Shown piece by piece: positions 33,148 to 41,461 of a stretch of DNA of 64,000 nucleotides (positions are counted from its first letter, which is position 1; each line of letters opens with the position of its first letter). A program made the position numbers and the translations under genes. The DNA comes from Nocardia miyunensis NBRC 108239. Lineage in GTDB: Bacteria > Actinomycetota > Actinomycetes > Mycobacteriales > Mycobacteriaceae. The stretch covers positions 107,333 to 171,332 of the forward strand of contig NZ_BDBQ01000040.1 in NCBI RefSeq assembly GCF_001613065.1, written 5' to 3'. The notes under the pieces were generated by a model. That model had not been told where the DNA came from. It ran no database searches and was given only the letters and a program-made list of their open reading frames with translations.

Positions 33148-33304
33148 GGTCCGCGCATGATCCGAATGATGTCGGCAGGGCAGGGCCGGCAGGCCCGGCG
33201 AACTGGTGAAACGGTACGTGTGTCGGGGTCGAACGGCCCTATCACCGGATGAGGTGACTCGCGAGGATCGGTGCTGTGGCCCGCGCGAGGAAGAGGTGCT
33301 GATC

Positions 33305-33583
33305 GTGCATGCGAAACCGGGAAACTGGCTGGTGGCGCAGGGGCGCTGTGTCGATGGCGTCGTCCGCCGCGGATTGATCGAGGAGGTGCACGGAGAGGAT
33401 GGTGCACCACCGTACCTGGTGCACTGGTCCGACACCGGGCATCGGGCCCTGGTGTTTCCAGGTCCGGATTCGTACGTGCTCAAAGCCGACGAACTGCTCG
33501 AGGCACGGCCCGACCTCCGTGGGCGGTCATCTTCCCAACCAGTCGCTGAGAAGGCGGCGGATAGAACGACCAGTGGCGTGTGA
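33305..33583 (+). CDS. DUF1918 small protein
   Basis: About 92 residues from the GTG at 33305 (GAGGAAGAGG 7 bases upstream; the GTG at 33296 is an alternative). The core VVRRGLIEEVHGEDGAPPYL and TGHRALVFPGPDSYVL is the DUF1918 fold, a small SH3-like beta barrel of unknown function. It shares the divergent region that contains the DevR box at 33133. Confidence 0.75.
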   Translation: MHAKPGNWLVAQGRCVDGVVRRGLIEEVHGEDGAPPYLVHWSDTGHRALVFPGPDSYVLKADELLEARPDLRGRSSSQPVAEKAADRTTSGV

Positions 33584-33607
33584 CGTACGCGTCTGAACTT
33601 CGCAGCA

Positions 33608-34090
33608 CTAGAGCTTGTAACCGATGTGGCGCAACAGTTGTCTGCGGTCACTCTGGTCGGCCGGGCTTTCCACGCCCAGCGGCGGAGGACCGTCGATGAC
33701 GCCGACGATGCCGCGCCCGAGACTGTTCTCGGCGATCACGATCTGGACGGGATTGGCTGTCGCGCAGAAGATTGTGCACACCTCGGGGACATGGCGTATC
33801 GCATTGAGCACATTGACCGGGTGACCTTCACGCAGGAATATGACGAAGCAGTGACCGGCACCGATAGCCATCGCGTTGCGGGTGGAGAGGTCGACGAGAT
33901 CGGCGTCGTTACCGGAATGCCGAATCAATCGAGGCCCGGACGCTTCGCAGAACGCCAGCCCGAAGCGCAATTGGGGGCCGGTCCCGACGAGCGCCTCGTG
34001 CAAATCGTCGACGGTCTTGATGAAATGCGATTGCCCGACTATTACGTCGAGGTCGTCGGGCTTGTCGATGGGTACTGTGCTGAACTCCAT
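33608..34090 (-). CDS. Adenosine-specific kinase family protein (DUF355)
   Basis: About 160 residues. Conserved family blocks are visible: VIVGQSHFIKTVDDLHEALV, LRFGLAFCEASGPRLIR, GHCFVIFLREGHPVNVLNAI and CTIFCATANPVQIVIAE. The archaeal founding member binds adenosine and AMP; the bacterial role is unknown. The start at 34090 gives the family N-terminus MEFSTVPIDKP; the longer open frame to 34429 carries non-coding sequence. It sits in the dormancy island beside nucleotide-sensing CBS and USP genes. Confidence 0.82.
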   Translation of the reverse strand: MEFSTVPIDKPDDLDVIVGQSHFIKTVDDLHEALVGTGPQLRFGLAFCEASGPRLIRHSGNDADLVDLSTRNAMAIGAGHCFVIFLREGHPVNVLNAIRHVPEVCTIFCATANPVQIVIAENSLGRGIVGVIDGPPPLGVESPADQSDRRQLLRHIGYKL

Positions 34091-34190
34091 GCTGCTGATG
34101 CTGCGGTGCGCCGGTCCGCTACACCAGGGCAGATCGGCTCTTGATTTCGGGAGGAATCGAGTGCCCCCCGATTCTCCGAGCGCCCGCCGG

Positions 34191-34274
34191 TTACTGTTTC
34201 GGCGGGTGCACGACCATGACGGGGCAGTGCGCGGGGTCGAAATCGCGGTACGGGCGATAAAGGGGGTCTTTCGT
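34191..34274 (-). pseudogene. Possible USP C-terminal remnant
   Basis: A minus-strand frame reads FDPAHCPVMVVHPPKQ then stops. AHCPVMVVH is the usual last strand of universal stress proteins. Nothing USP-like precedes it. Short, so chance similarity cannot be excluded. Confidence 0.4.
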
Positions 34275-34368
34275 CCTTCAGCAGGGCCGCCGATACCTTC
34301 CGAATTCCGACCGTGCGGGTGACATTCGGCCGTGCTGGGCGGCGTGTGCGCGGGCAATGCTGAGATTC

Positions 34369-34382
34369 GGGGCCTTCGCGCC
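34369..34382 (+). promoter_or_regulatory. Candidate DevR box upstream of CBS-BON gene 2
   Basis: GGGGCCTTCGCGCC matches GGGACTTTNGGCCC in 10 of 14 positions and lies 70 bp before the ATG at 34453, close to the 67 bp seen at the paralogue. Confidence 0.35.
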
Positions 34383-34452
34383 GGGAAGCAGCGGACACAG
34401 GCGATATGTGCGGAAAACCTTTGTGGCATCGGAGGACAGGAGAAGATTCATC

Positions 34453-35079
34453 ATGTACGCGCGTGATATTCTCAGTCGTCCCGTGGTGACGGTACAGCCG
34501 CAGACTCCGCTCCGGGAGGCGGTCGCGCTGTTGACCGAGCACGGTTTCGCAGCGCTTCCGGTGGTCGATGACGGGGAGCATGTGCTGGGCATGTTCTCCG
34601 AGGCCGACGCTCTCGCCGCGGAAAGTACGCATACCGGGGCGAACGTGGCGGCGGTTATGTCGGTTCCGGCCGACGTGGTCGAACCCGGCACACTCGTCGG
34701 CGTCATCGCGGCCCGCATGCTGGCATTGCATCGGCGGTCCATGCCGGTGGTGGAGGCCGGGGTGCTGGTCGGCATCGTGGCCCGGCGCGATCTGCTGCGC
34801 GCACTGATCTGCGACGACGCCGCGATCGAATCGAAAGTCCGTGCCCGGCTGGATAATTACCTCGGCAGCCGCAGACAGTGGGCCGTCGCTGTAGCCGACG
34901 GCCACGTGAGTATCCGGGGTCCGTTCGCCGACGCCGCCGAGCAGCGCACCGTCTCTGCGCTGGCGATGACCGTGGAGGGGGTCGAAGAGGTGCGTACCTT
35001 GCCCGACCCGCCGCCTCCGGGTGGGGCGGTGCCGTCGTCGGAAAGGCTGCAGCGCGAGGCCGACCGAACTGTCGGATGA
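34453..35079 (+). CDS. CBS-pair protein with BON domain (Hrp1-related), paralogue 2
   Basis: About 208 residues, same layout as the protein at 27841-28473: CBS1 (PVVTVQPQTPLREAVALL), CBS2 (RRSMPVVEAGVLVGIVARRD), BON-like end (DGHVSIRGPFADAAEQRTV). The paralogues are near-identical over CBS2 and differ mainly in the linker after CBS1 (residues ~58-80), which could alter ligand choice. The start at 34453 has GGAG upstream. Confidence 0.88.
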   Translation: MYARDILSRPVVTVQPQTPLREAVALLTEHGFAALPVVDDGEHVLGMFSEADALAAESTHTGANVAAVMSVPADVVEPGTLVGVIAARMLALHRRSMPVVEAGVLVGIVARRDLLRALICDDAAIESKVRARLDNYLGSRRQWAVAVADGHVSIRGPFADAAEQRTVSALAMTVEGVEEVRTLPDPPPPGGAVPSSERLQREADRTVG

Positions 35080-35161
35080 GCACGTCGGGCTGCCCAGGAT
35101 CCGGGGCGCGAATGCCCGGTGTCCGAAACAGACCCGACGACCAGTGCTGGAGGTGTGTGCC

Positions 35162-35419
35162 ATGACCACCGAATGCGGTTCGTACACAACAGAATCGAAC
35201 TATCCCATGGTTGCCGTGGTGGACGGCTCCGCGGTGTCGTATCGAGGCGCGGTCTGGCCGCGCTCGACGCGGCCGTGCGTCACCGACGGCTGCACACCCG
35301 GTGACCTCGACCGTCATCTGGATATCGGATCTGACGCGGTGTGGATACGCGGACGCCCGTTGATGCGCGGGGCAGACCGGCGAGCGCTCGCTGAGGTGCG
35401 GCGGGGTCGGGGGACATAG
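35162..35419 (+). pseudogene. Frameshifted, truncated universal stress protein
   Basis: Begins like a USP (MVAVVDGSAVSYRGAVW), closely resembling VLAAVDGSAVSYQAAAW of the USP at 13652. The family sequence then moves to the next frame (AALDAAVRHRRLH) while the open frame continues with unrelated residues to 35419. No second domain remains. Confidence 0.65.
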
Positions 35420-35446
35420 GGCAACGATTCAGGGGACCGCTTTCCC
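35411..35446 (+). promoter_or_regulatory. Candidate DevR box pair before the P-type ATPase
   Basis: GGGACCGCTTTCCC at 35433-35446 keeps both DosR half sites (9 of 14 positions) and lies 72 bp before the ATG at 35519. A second GGGAC-like site begins near 35411, about 22 bp away. Weak evidence on sequence alone. Confidence 0.3.
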
Positions 35447-35518
35447 TGTCGCTGTTGTCCTCCGGTTCGGTTCAGTGGGATCAGACTGGATTCGCGGGCC
35501 GGTCAGGAGGAACATGCG

Positions 35519-37909
35519 ATGGCCCAGGTATTGACGAGATTCAAGTCGCGGTCGTGGCGGGATCGGTTCGCCGCGTGGTTCGAGCCGTCCCTGGTGGTGG
35601 TCACGGTGGTGCCGCTGGTGATCGGGGCGTTGTTGTGGATGCTGGGGTTGCGCGGTGCCGCGGATGCGTTGTGGATCGCGGCGACCGTGGCGGCGTTCGT
35701 TCCGGCTCTTTACTGGATGATTGCCACGCTGGTGAAGGGCCGGGCGGGTGTTGATCTGATCGCGGTGTTGTCCTTGGCGGGAACGCTTCTGGTCGGGGAA
35801 TACCTTGCCGGCGCGTTGGTCGCGGTCATGCTGGCCAGTGGTCGTGCGCTCGACGCCGCGGCCGAGCGGCGCGCATCGCGGGATCTGCGGGCGTTGCTCG
35901 AACACGCGCCGCGTTCCGCACGTCGCCGCGTTGGCGACGATGTGCAGGTGATTCCGCTGGACCGGGTCGCGGTCGATGATGTGCTCGTGGTCGCCACCGG
36001 GGAGGTGGTGCCCGTGGACGGCCGCATTCTCGATCCCGTTGCGGTTCTGGACGAGTCGGTGTTGACCGGGGAGCCGCTGCAAGTGGAGCGGGCATCCGGC
36101 GAGCCGGTACGCAGTGGTGTGGTGAACGCGGGTGATGCGTTCGAAATGCGGGCCGGTGCGACGGCAGCCGACAGTACGTACGCCGGGATCGTGCGGTTGG
36201 CGCAGCAGGCAGGCGCCGAGAACGCTCCGGTGGTGCGACTGGCCGATCGGTATGCCGCATGGTTCCTGCCACTTGCGCTGCTCGTCGCGGCTGTCGCCTA
36301 CGCGTGGAGCGGGTCGGCGGTGCGAGCTGTCGCGGTGTTGGTGGTGGCGACTCCGTGCCCGCTGTTGCTGGCCGCGCCCGTCGCGATCGTTTCGGGGTTG
36401 TCGCGCGCGTCGCGTTCGGGCGTCGTCGTGCGGGGTGGTGGCGCGCTGGAAACCCTCGGACACGCGACGACACTCCTGATGGACAAGACCGGAACACTGA
36501 CCCGAGGCCGTCCACGGGTCGTCGATGTGGTTACCGCGCCGGGCCGCGACCCGGCCGAGATGATACGGCTGGCCGCCTCGGTCGACCAGGTGTCACCGCA
36601 TGTGCTCGCCGAAGCGATCGTCAGCGAGGCGCTGGCCCGTGGCCTCGAGCTGTCGGCCCCGGCCGATGTGGCCGAACAAGCCGGGCGCGGCGTCTCCGGC
36701 ACTGTCGGCGGGCACCGAGTGGATGTCGGCAAACTGCCGGAGGCACTCACCGCGGTGGATTGGGGGCGTACGGTCGTCAATCGCGCGACTCTGGACTCGG
36801 CCGCGATCGCGTGGATTGTCCTGGACGGTGCGCTCGCTGCGGCCATCCTCCTGCGAGATCCGCTGCGGCGCAACGCACCACGTACGATCCGCCGATTGCG
36901 GCAGGCGGGTTTGGACCGCCTGGTCATGCTCACCGGAGATCGGTCCGAGCCCGCACGCGAGGTGGCCACCGTCCTCGGATTGGACGAGGTGTATGCGGGG
37001 CAGAGCCCGTCGGACAAGGTGGAAGCCGTGCGCCGCGAACGCGAACGCGCGGTCACCGTGATGGTCGGCGACGGCGTCAACGACGCGCCCGCGCTGGCCG
37101 CGGCCGCGGTAGGCGTCGCGATGGGGGCGCGCGGGTCCACCGCATCCTCGGAGGCGGCCGATATCGTGCTCACCGGTGACAGATTGGATCGCCTCGCCGA
37201 TGCGATGGACACCGCCCGCTGGTCGCGTCGTATCGCTGTGCAGAGCGCGGCCGTCGGCATGAGCCTGTCGCTGGTGGCCATGATCGTCGCCGCCCTCGGC
37301 TGGTTGCCCCCTGCCGCCGGTGCGCTGTTGCAGGAGGGCATCGACGTCGCGGTGATCGTGAATGCTTTGCGTGCGCTGCGCGGCAATCCGGCGCTGCGGG
37401 TCGAATTGACCGCCGACACCGAAGCGTTGCTGCACCGCTTCGCCGGGGAGCATGACACTCTGCGCGACACGCTTGCTCTGCTGCGCACCGCGGCCGACGG
37501 TCTAGCCGTCCGCGGTGGTGACCCGGTTGCGCTGTCCGCGGTCGAGGAGGCGCACAGGTTCCTGGTCGATGAATTGCTGCCGCACGAACAGGCGGAGGAA
37601 ACCGAGCTGTATCCCGCGCTCGCCAAGCCACTCGGTAGCCCCGAGGCGACCGCCACCATGAGCCGCACCCACGCCGAAATCCAGCGCCTGACCATACGTA
37701 TCGGCAACCACCTGGGCGTGGCCCGCGCCGCCGGCCGCATCGGCCCCGACCAGACCGACGATCTGCTGGCGTGCCTGTACGGCCTGTACGCGTTGCTGCA
37801 GTTGCACTTCCGGCAGGAAGAGGAGAACTATTTCACGCTCAGCGACGATGGGTCCGAATACGCTGGCGCGCCTGGGAAATCCGACTCCGGGACATCTGTG
37901 CAACCGTGA
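35519..37909 (+). CDS. P1B-type metal ATPase fused to a C-terminal hemerythrin domain
   Basis: About 796 residues. Residues 1-625 form a heavy-metal P-type ATPase: actuator-domain DESVLTGEPLQVE, metal-path motif ATPCPLLLAAP near 278, phosphorylated Asp in MDKTGTLTRGRP near 322, hinge GDGVNDAPALAAAAVGVAMG near 517. There is no N-terminal HMA or His-rich metal-binding domain. Residues ~634-777 form a hemerythrin (HHE) domain with its di-iron ligands: GEHDTL, LLPHEQAEETELYPAL, RTHAEI, LHFRQEEENYF. Inference: the cytoplasmic hemerythrin may sense O2 or iron and gate transport. It closes the dormancy island. Confidence 0.88.
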   Translation: MAQVLTRFKSRSWRDRFAAWFEPSLVVVTVVPLVIGALLWMLGLRGAADALWIAATVAAFVPALYWMIATLVKGRAGVDLIAVLSLAGTLLVGEYLAGALVAVMLASGRALDAAAERRASRDLRALLEHAPRSARRRVGDDVQVIPLDRVAVDDVLVVATGEVVPVDGRILDPVAVLDESVLTGEPLQVERASGEPVRSGVVNAGDAFEMRAGATAADSTYAGIVRLAQQAGAENAPVVRLADRYAAWFLPLALLVAAVAYAWSGSAVRAVAVLVVATPCPLLLAAPVAIVSGLSRASRSGVVVRGGGALETLGHATTLLMDKTGTLTRGRPRVVDVVTAPGRDPAEMIRLAASVDQVSPHVLAEAIVSEALARGLELSAPADVAEQAGRGVSGTVGGHRVDVGKLPEALTAVDWGRTVVNRATLDSAAIAWIVLDGALAAAILLRDPLRRNAPRTIRRLRQAGLDRLVMLTGDRSEPAREVATVLGLDEVYAGQSPSDKVEAVRRERERAVTVMVGDGVNDAPALAAAAVGVAMGARGSTASSEAADIVLTGDRLDRLADAMDTARWSRRIAVQSAAVGMSLSLVAMIVAALGWLPPAAGALLQEGIDVAVIVNALRALRGNPALRVELTADTEALLHRFAGEHDTLRDTLALLRTAADGLAVRGGDPVALSAVEEAHRFLVDELLPHEQAEETELYPALAKPLGSPEATATMSRTHAEIQRLTIRIGNHLGVARAAGRIGPDQTDDLLACLYGLYALLQLHFRQEEENYFTLSDDGSEYAGAPGKSDSGTSVQP

Positions 37910-38058
37910 CCCCGCCGGGCCCGTTACTCCCGGCCTGAGCGCGGAGGTTCGTGTCTGCACGGCCGCCGCCGCGTTGCGTCGCACTCGAACCGAGTCTGTT
38001 CTTCCTACTCTCCCGGCCGCCCCGGCAGGTCCTGTGACCAAGACCGCCCTGGCCGATG

Positions 38059-38110
38059 ATACCCCTGGGGGTATATTGGGTGCCATTGACCAATATACCC
38101 GCGGGGGTAT
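38059..38110. promoter_or_regulatory. Paired CsoR-family operators before the MMPL exporter
   Basis: Two palindromes with ATACCCC/GGGGTAT arms: ATACCCCTGGGGGTAT at 38059-38074 and ATACCCGCGGGGGTAT at 38095-38110, 36 bp apart. Between them GGGTATATTGG (38069-38079) pairs perfectly with CCAATATACCC (38090-38100). The MMPL start is 16 bases downstream. Confidence 0.75.
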
Positions 38111-38125
38111 TCGAACGGAGAAGTG

Positions 38126-40279
38126 ATGACCGACTCTGGGATTGTTTCGCCGCCCGAGATCACCTCGGGAAATGCTGGTGGACTGCTGGGCGGCATCGGT
38201 GCCACGATGGCCGGTCGGGCCCGGATCGTGTTCGGCGTGTGGCTGATCGTGCTGGTGGCGCTGGGGGCTGCGGCGCCGAGTGTGTTCAACTCGCTCGCGG
38301 GTGCGGGATGGCAGGCCGACGGGTCGGATTCGGTGCGGGTGCGTGAGCTGGCTCAGCAGCACTTCGGCGGCGATTCGTCGGCCGCTTTGCAGGTCGTGGT
38401 GCATTCGGATACTCAGGCCATCGCTGGCCCCGCGGTGCAGTCGGTGCTCGGGCGGGCCGCCGCGATCTTCGCGGCCGATCCGCGGTTCGGTGAAGTCGTC
38501 GCCCCCGAGCCGGGGGTCTCGATCAGTCGCGACGGGCACACCGGGATCCTCATCGCCGGTGCCGCTGCCTCACCCGATGACATGGTGAAGGCGGTCGATG
38601 CGCACAAGAGCGCGTTGACGGCGTTGTCCGGCAACGGGATCGAGGTCTATCCCACCGGCGCTTCGGCGCTGTGGAGCGATTTCAACAAGGCCAACCACGA
38701 GGCGATGCTGAAGGCGGAGATGTTCTCCTGGCCGGTGACCCTGGCGATCATGGTGATCGCGTTCGGGTCTCTGGTGGCTGCTGGGCTGCCGCTGCTGCTC
38801 ACCCTCGCCGGATTGATCGCCTCGGCAGGCGGCTTGGTGCTGCTCAACCATCTCACCCCGATCTCGGTGTGGGCCATGAATTTCGCGATGATGTTCGCCT
38901 TGGCCCTGGGCATCGACTACGCCCTGTTCATCGTCGCCCGATTCCGCGGAGCTCTCGCGAGGACGCCCGATGCGCGCGCGGCGGTGGCCGAGACGTTGAG
39001 CACGGCGGGCAAGGCCGTCCTGTTGTCCGGACTGACCGTGCTGGTGAGCTTGTCGGCGGTGCTGATCGTTCCGGCGCCCGCGGTGCGGACGATGGCGGTC
39101 GGGATCATGTTCGCGGTGGCCTTCGTTCTGGCGGCGACGATGACACTGCTTCCCGCCGCGCTGGGAGCACTGGGCAGCAGGATCAATGCCGGATCGCTGC
39201 CGAAGGTCGGGCGGCAGCGTCATCGCTCGGCCCGGTTCGCGGCCTGGGGGCAGCGCCTGCACGACCGGCCGTGGCCCTTCGCGATTGCCGCACTGCTGGT
39301 GCTGATCGCCCTCGCGATCCCGGTGACCGGCTTGAAGGTCGCCATGCCCTCGATTCAGGTCGTGCCCTCGGACGCACCCGTTCGCCAGGGATATGAACTC
39401 GTGCAGGCGCAATTGGGCAAGGGCGCGCCCGGAGCACTGCAGATCATCGCACCGGCGGCCGAATCCGCCCAGGCCGCGACGACAGCGTCGGCGGTCGACG
39501 GCATCGCCGTGCTCACCCCGCCCCAGCCCGCTCACGACGGCAGCGGCCTGGTCATGATGCAAGCGCTGCCGACGGTGGACCCGTCCGATGCGCGGATGGG
39601 CGCCATCGTCGATCAGTTGCGTGCGCAACTCCCGGCCGGAGCGCTGGTCGGTGGCGCTCCTGCCGAGAACCTCGATCTGCAACACGCCTTGAATCACTAC
39701 TTCCCCATCATCGTGGGGATCATCCTGGTCCTCGGTTTCGCGTTGCTGCTGATCGCTTTACAGGCTCCGCTGGTCGCGGCACTGGGAACGGTGGTCAGTC
39801 TGTTGTCGACCGCCGCGGCTTTCGGCGTGGCGAAGCTGATCTTCCAGGACGGGCATGGTGCGGGCCTGCTCGGCTTCACCCCACAGGGGTTCCTCGACGG
39901 CTGGGGACCGGTGTTCTTCTTCGCGATGATCTTCGCCATCGCGATGGACTACACCGTCTTCCTGCTCGCCACGGCTAAAGAGCACTACGAAAAGTCCGGT
40001 GATCCGAGCCGCGCTCTCGTCGACGGCCTCGCCCATTCCGGCCGGGTGATCTTCGCCGCCGCCGCGGTGATGGTCGCGGTGTTCTTCACTTTCGCGCTCG
40101 CCCAGCCGCTCCCGCCGAAGGAGATGGGCGTCATCCTCGGCGTCGCGGTACTGCTCGACGCCGCCGCCGTGCGACTGGTGCTGCTGCCGGTGCTGTTGCG
40201 GCTCACCGGGCATCGTGCCTGGTGGTCCCCGCGATGGCTCCGCGCGATATTGCCGCCGATCAGCTTCGCGCATGACTGA
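38126..40279 (+). CDS. MMPL-family RND exporter
   Basis: About 717 residues with about 11-12 predicted membrane helices in two repeats and two large extracytoplasmic domains. An N-terminal helix (FGVWLIVLVALGAAAPSVF) is followed by the first loop, helices with ALGIDYALFIVARFR (the DY proton-relay motif), a second loop, and AIAMDYTVFLLATAKEHY in the second half. It exports lipids or hydrophobic compounds by proton motive force. GGAG precedes the ATG at 38126. Control by the CsoR-family repressor at 40362 is inferred from the shared operators. Confidence 0.9.
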   Translation: MTDSGIVSPPEITSGNAGGLLGGIGATMAGRARIVFGVWLIVLVALGAAAPSVFNSLAGAGWQADGSDSVRVRELAQQHFGGDSSAALQVVVHSDTQAIAGPAVQSVLGRAAAIFAADPRFGEVVAPEPGVSISRDGHTGILIAGAAASPDDMVKAVDAHKSALTALSGNGIEVYPTGASALWSDFNKANHEAMLKAEMFSWPVTLAIMVIAFGSLVAAGLPLLLTLAGLIASAGGLVLLNHLTPISVWAMNFAMMFALALGIDYALFIVARFRGALARTPDARAAVAETLSTAGKAVLLSGLTVLVSLSAVLIVPAPAVRTMAVGIMFAVAFVLAATMTLLPAALGALGSRINAGSLPKVGRQRHRSARFAAWGQRLHDRPWPFAIAALLVLIALAIPVTGLKVAMPSIQVVPSDAPVRQGYELVQAQLGKGAPGALQIIAPAAESAQAATTASAVDGIAVLTPPQPAHDGSGLVMMQALPTVDPSDARMGAIVDQLRAQLPAGALVGGAPAENLDLQHALNHYFPIIVGIILVLGFALLLIALQAPLVAALGTVVSLLSTAAAFGVAKLIFQDGHGAGLLGFTPQGFLDGWGPVFFFAMIFAIAMDYTVFLLATAKEHYEKSGDPSRALVDGLAHSGRVIFAAAAVMVAVFFTFALAQPLPPKEMGVILGVAVLLDAAAVRLVLLPVLLRLTGHRAWWSPRWLRAILPPISFAHD

Positions 40280-40287
40280 CGCCACGG

Positions 40288-40321
40288 CCACACACTATAC
40301 CCCTAGGGGTATAGTGTGTGG
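40288..40321. promoter_or_regulatory. 34-bp perfect palindrome, CsoR-family operator
   Basis: A perfect inverted repeat with centre CTATACCCCTAGGGGTATAG and flanking CCACACA/TGTGTGG arms. It lies 40 bp before the repressor ATG at 40362, so autoregulation is likely. It shares the ATACCCC core with the sites at 38059-38110. Confidence 0.8.
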
Positions 40322-40361
40322 TGGGTGAACAACAAAATAAACGACGAGAGGGACTGTGGCC

Positions 40362-40631
40362 ATGGTGGGCAATGAAGAGACGATCGCGCTGGTACTGAAT
40401 CGGTTGCGTCGCGCTCAAGGGCAGCTCGGCGGCGTGATCGCCATGATCGAGCAGGGGCGCGACTGCAAAGAGGTCGTCACCCAACTCGCCGCGGTGTCAC
40501 GGGCTTTGGACCGGGCCGGATTCAAGATCGTCGCCACTGGGCTGCGGGAATGCCTGACCGGCGAGGGCGCCGACGGAACTGAACCCATGAGCGAAGCCGA
40601 ACTCGAGAAACTCTTCCTCGCTCTCGCCTGA
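40362..40631 (+). CDS. CsoR/CstR-family repressor (DUF156)
   Basis: About 89 residues, all-helical DUF156 fold: VLNRLRRAQGQLGGVIAMIE then GRDCKEVVTQLAAVSRALD. Cysteines fall at positions 35 and 64, the spacing of CsoR C36/C65, but the copper-ligand His (four residues before the second Cys) is Gly60 in ATGLREC. A Cys pair without that His is the pattern of persulfide-sensing CstR rather than copper-sensing CsoR. It should bind the ATACCCC palindromes. Starts at 40362; GTG at 40356 is possible. DUF2892 and DUF302 genes follow. Confidence 0.88.
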   Translation: MVGNEETIALVLNRLRRAQGQLGGVIAMIEQGRDCKEVVTQLAAVSRALDRAGFKIVATGLRECLTGEGADGTEPMSEAELEKLFLALA

Positions 40632-40667
40632 ACACGCGGGCGCGCAACCGATTACGGAGGTCAACTC

Positions 40668-40910
40668 ATGCCGAACCTACCCCGTCACCAGGGCTGGTCC
40701 ATCGCCCGTGTCGTCCCTCTGCTGGCAGGGTCCTTCGTGCTGATCAGCCTGATTCTGGCGACGACGTGGTCGAGCTGGTGGCTGGTGTTCACCGGGTTCG
40801 TGGGCGCGAATCTGCTGCTGTACGGCACCGCGGGCTGGTGCCCGGCGAGCCTGCTGCTGCGGCGGTTGGGTCTGCCCAGCACGGCTGGTTGTGCCGTGCC
40901 TCGAGCTTGA
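40668..40910 (+). CDS. DUF2892 (YgaP-type) small membrane protein
   Basis: About 80 residues with two membrane helices (VVPLLAGSFVLISLILATTW and WLVFTGFVGANLLLYGTAG) and the family ending GWCPASLLLRRLGL. DUF2892 proteins or domains often accompany rhodaneses and CstR-type repressors in sulfide/persulfide handling. CGGAGG lies 7 bases before the ATG; 36 bases after the repressor gene. Confidence 0.85.
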   Translation: MPNLPRHQGWSIARVVPLLAGSFVLISLILATTWSSWWLVFTGFVGANLLLYGTAGWCPASLLLRRLGLPSTAGCAVPRA

Positions 40911-40952
40911 CCGCTTGCCACATCCCACCAGCGAAAGGAAGTGCCGGTAATC

Positions 40953-41357
40953 ATGAACATGGCCATCTCCACCACATTGCGCACCGATCGGTTCGCCGAC
41001 GCGGTCGAACGAACTCGTGAGGCGTTGGGCGAGCAGGGCTTCGGCATCCTGACCGAGATCGATATGGCCGCGACACTGAAAGCCAAACTCGGCGAGGACA
41101 TGGAGGACTACCGCATCCTCGGCGCCTGCAATCCGCCGCTGGCGCACCGCGCTGTCGAGGTCGACCGCCAGATCGGATTGTTGTTGCCCTGCAACGTGAT
41201 CGTCCGTCGCGACCCCTCCGACCATGCCACTGTCATCGTCGAAGCCATGGATCCCGACGTCATGGTTCAGGTCACCGGTGAGTCGGACCTCGAGCCGATC
41301 GCGTCGGAGGCAACGGCCAAACTGCGTGCCGCCATCGACGCCCTGGGTGACCGCTGA
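40953..41357 (+). CDS. DUF302 protein
   Basis: About 134 residues: TDRFADAVERTREALGEQGF, then the family block YRILGACNPPLAHRAVEVD and GLLLPCNVIVRRD. The two cysteines (GACNPP, LPCNV) are conserved in DUF302. Function unknown; repeatedly found in sulfur and metal stress operons. Last gene of the repressor operon; an upstream GGAAG supports the ATG at 40953. Confidence 0.85.
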   Translation: MNMAISTTLRTDRFADAVERTREALGEQGFGILTEIDMAATLKAKLGEDMEDYRILGACNPPLAHRAVEVDRQIGLLLPCNVIVRRDPSDHATVIVEAMDPDVMVQVTGESDLEPIASEATAKLRAAIDALGDR

Positions 41358-41461
41358 AGATACCGCGGACGGGATCGACCGGGTGACCGTCGCTTTCGGC
41401 TCTCAGCCGGTGCGATACGCCGAACACAGGGCGGAGCCGGCCGCTGGTCTCGGCCAGGCGG

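Noticed and set aside
38069..38100. An 11-bp inverted repeat read as a terminator after the P-type ATPase
   Set aside because: Its arms are parts of the ATACCCC operators that recur before the repressor gene, so a regulatory role is the better explanation.
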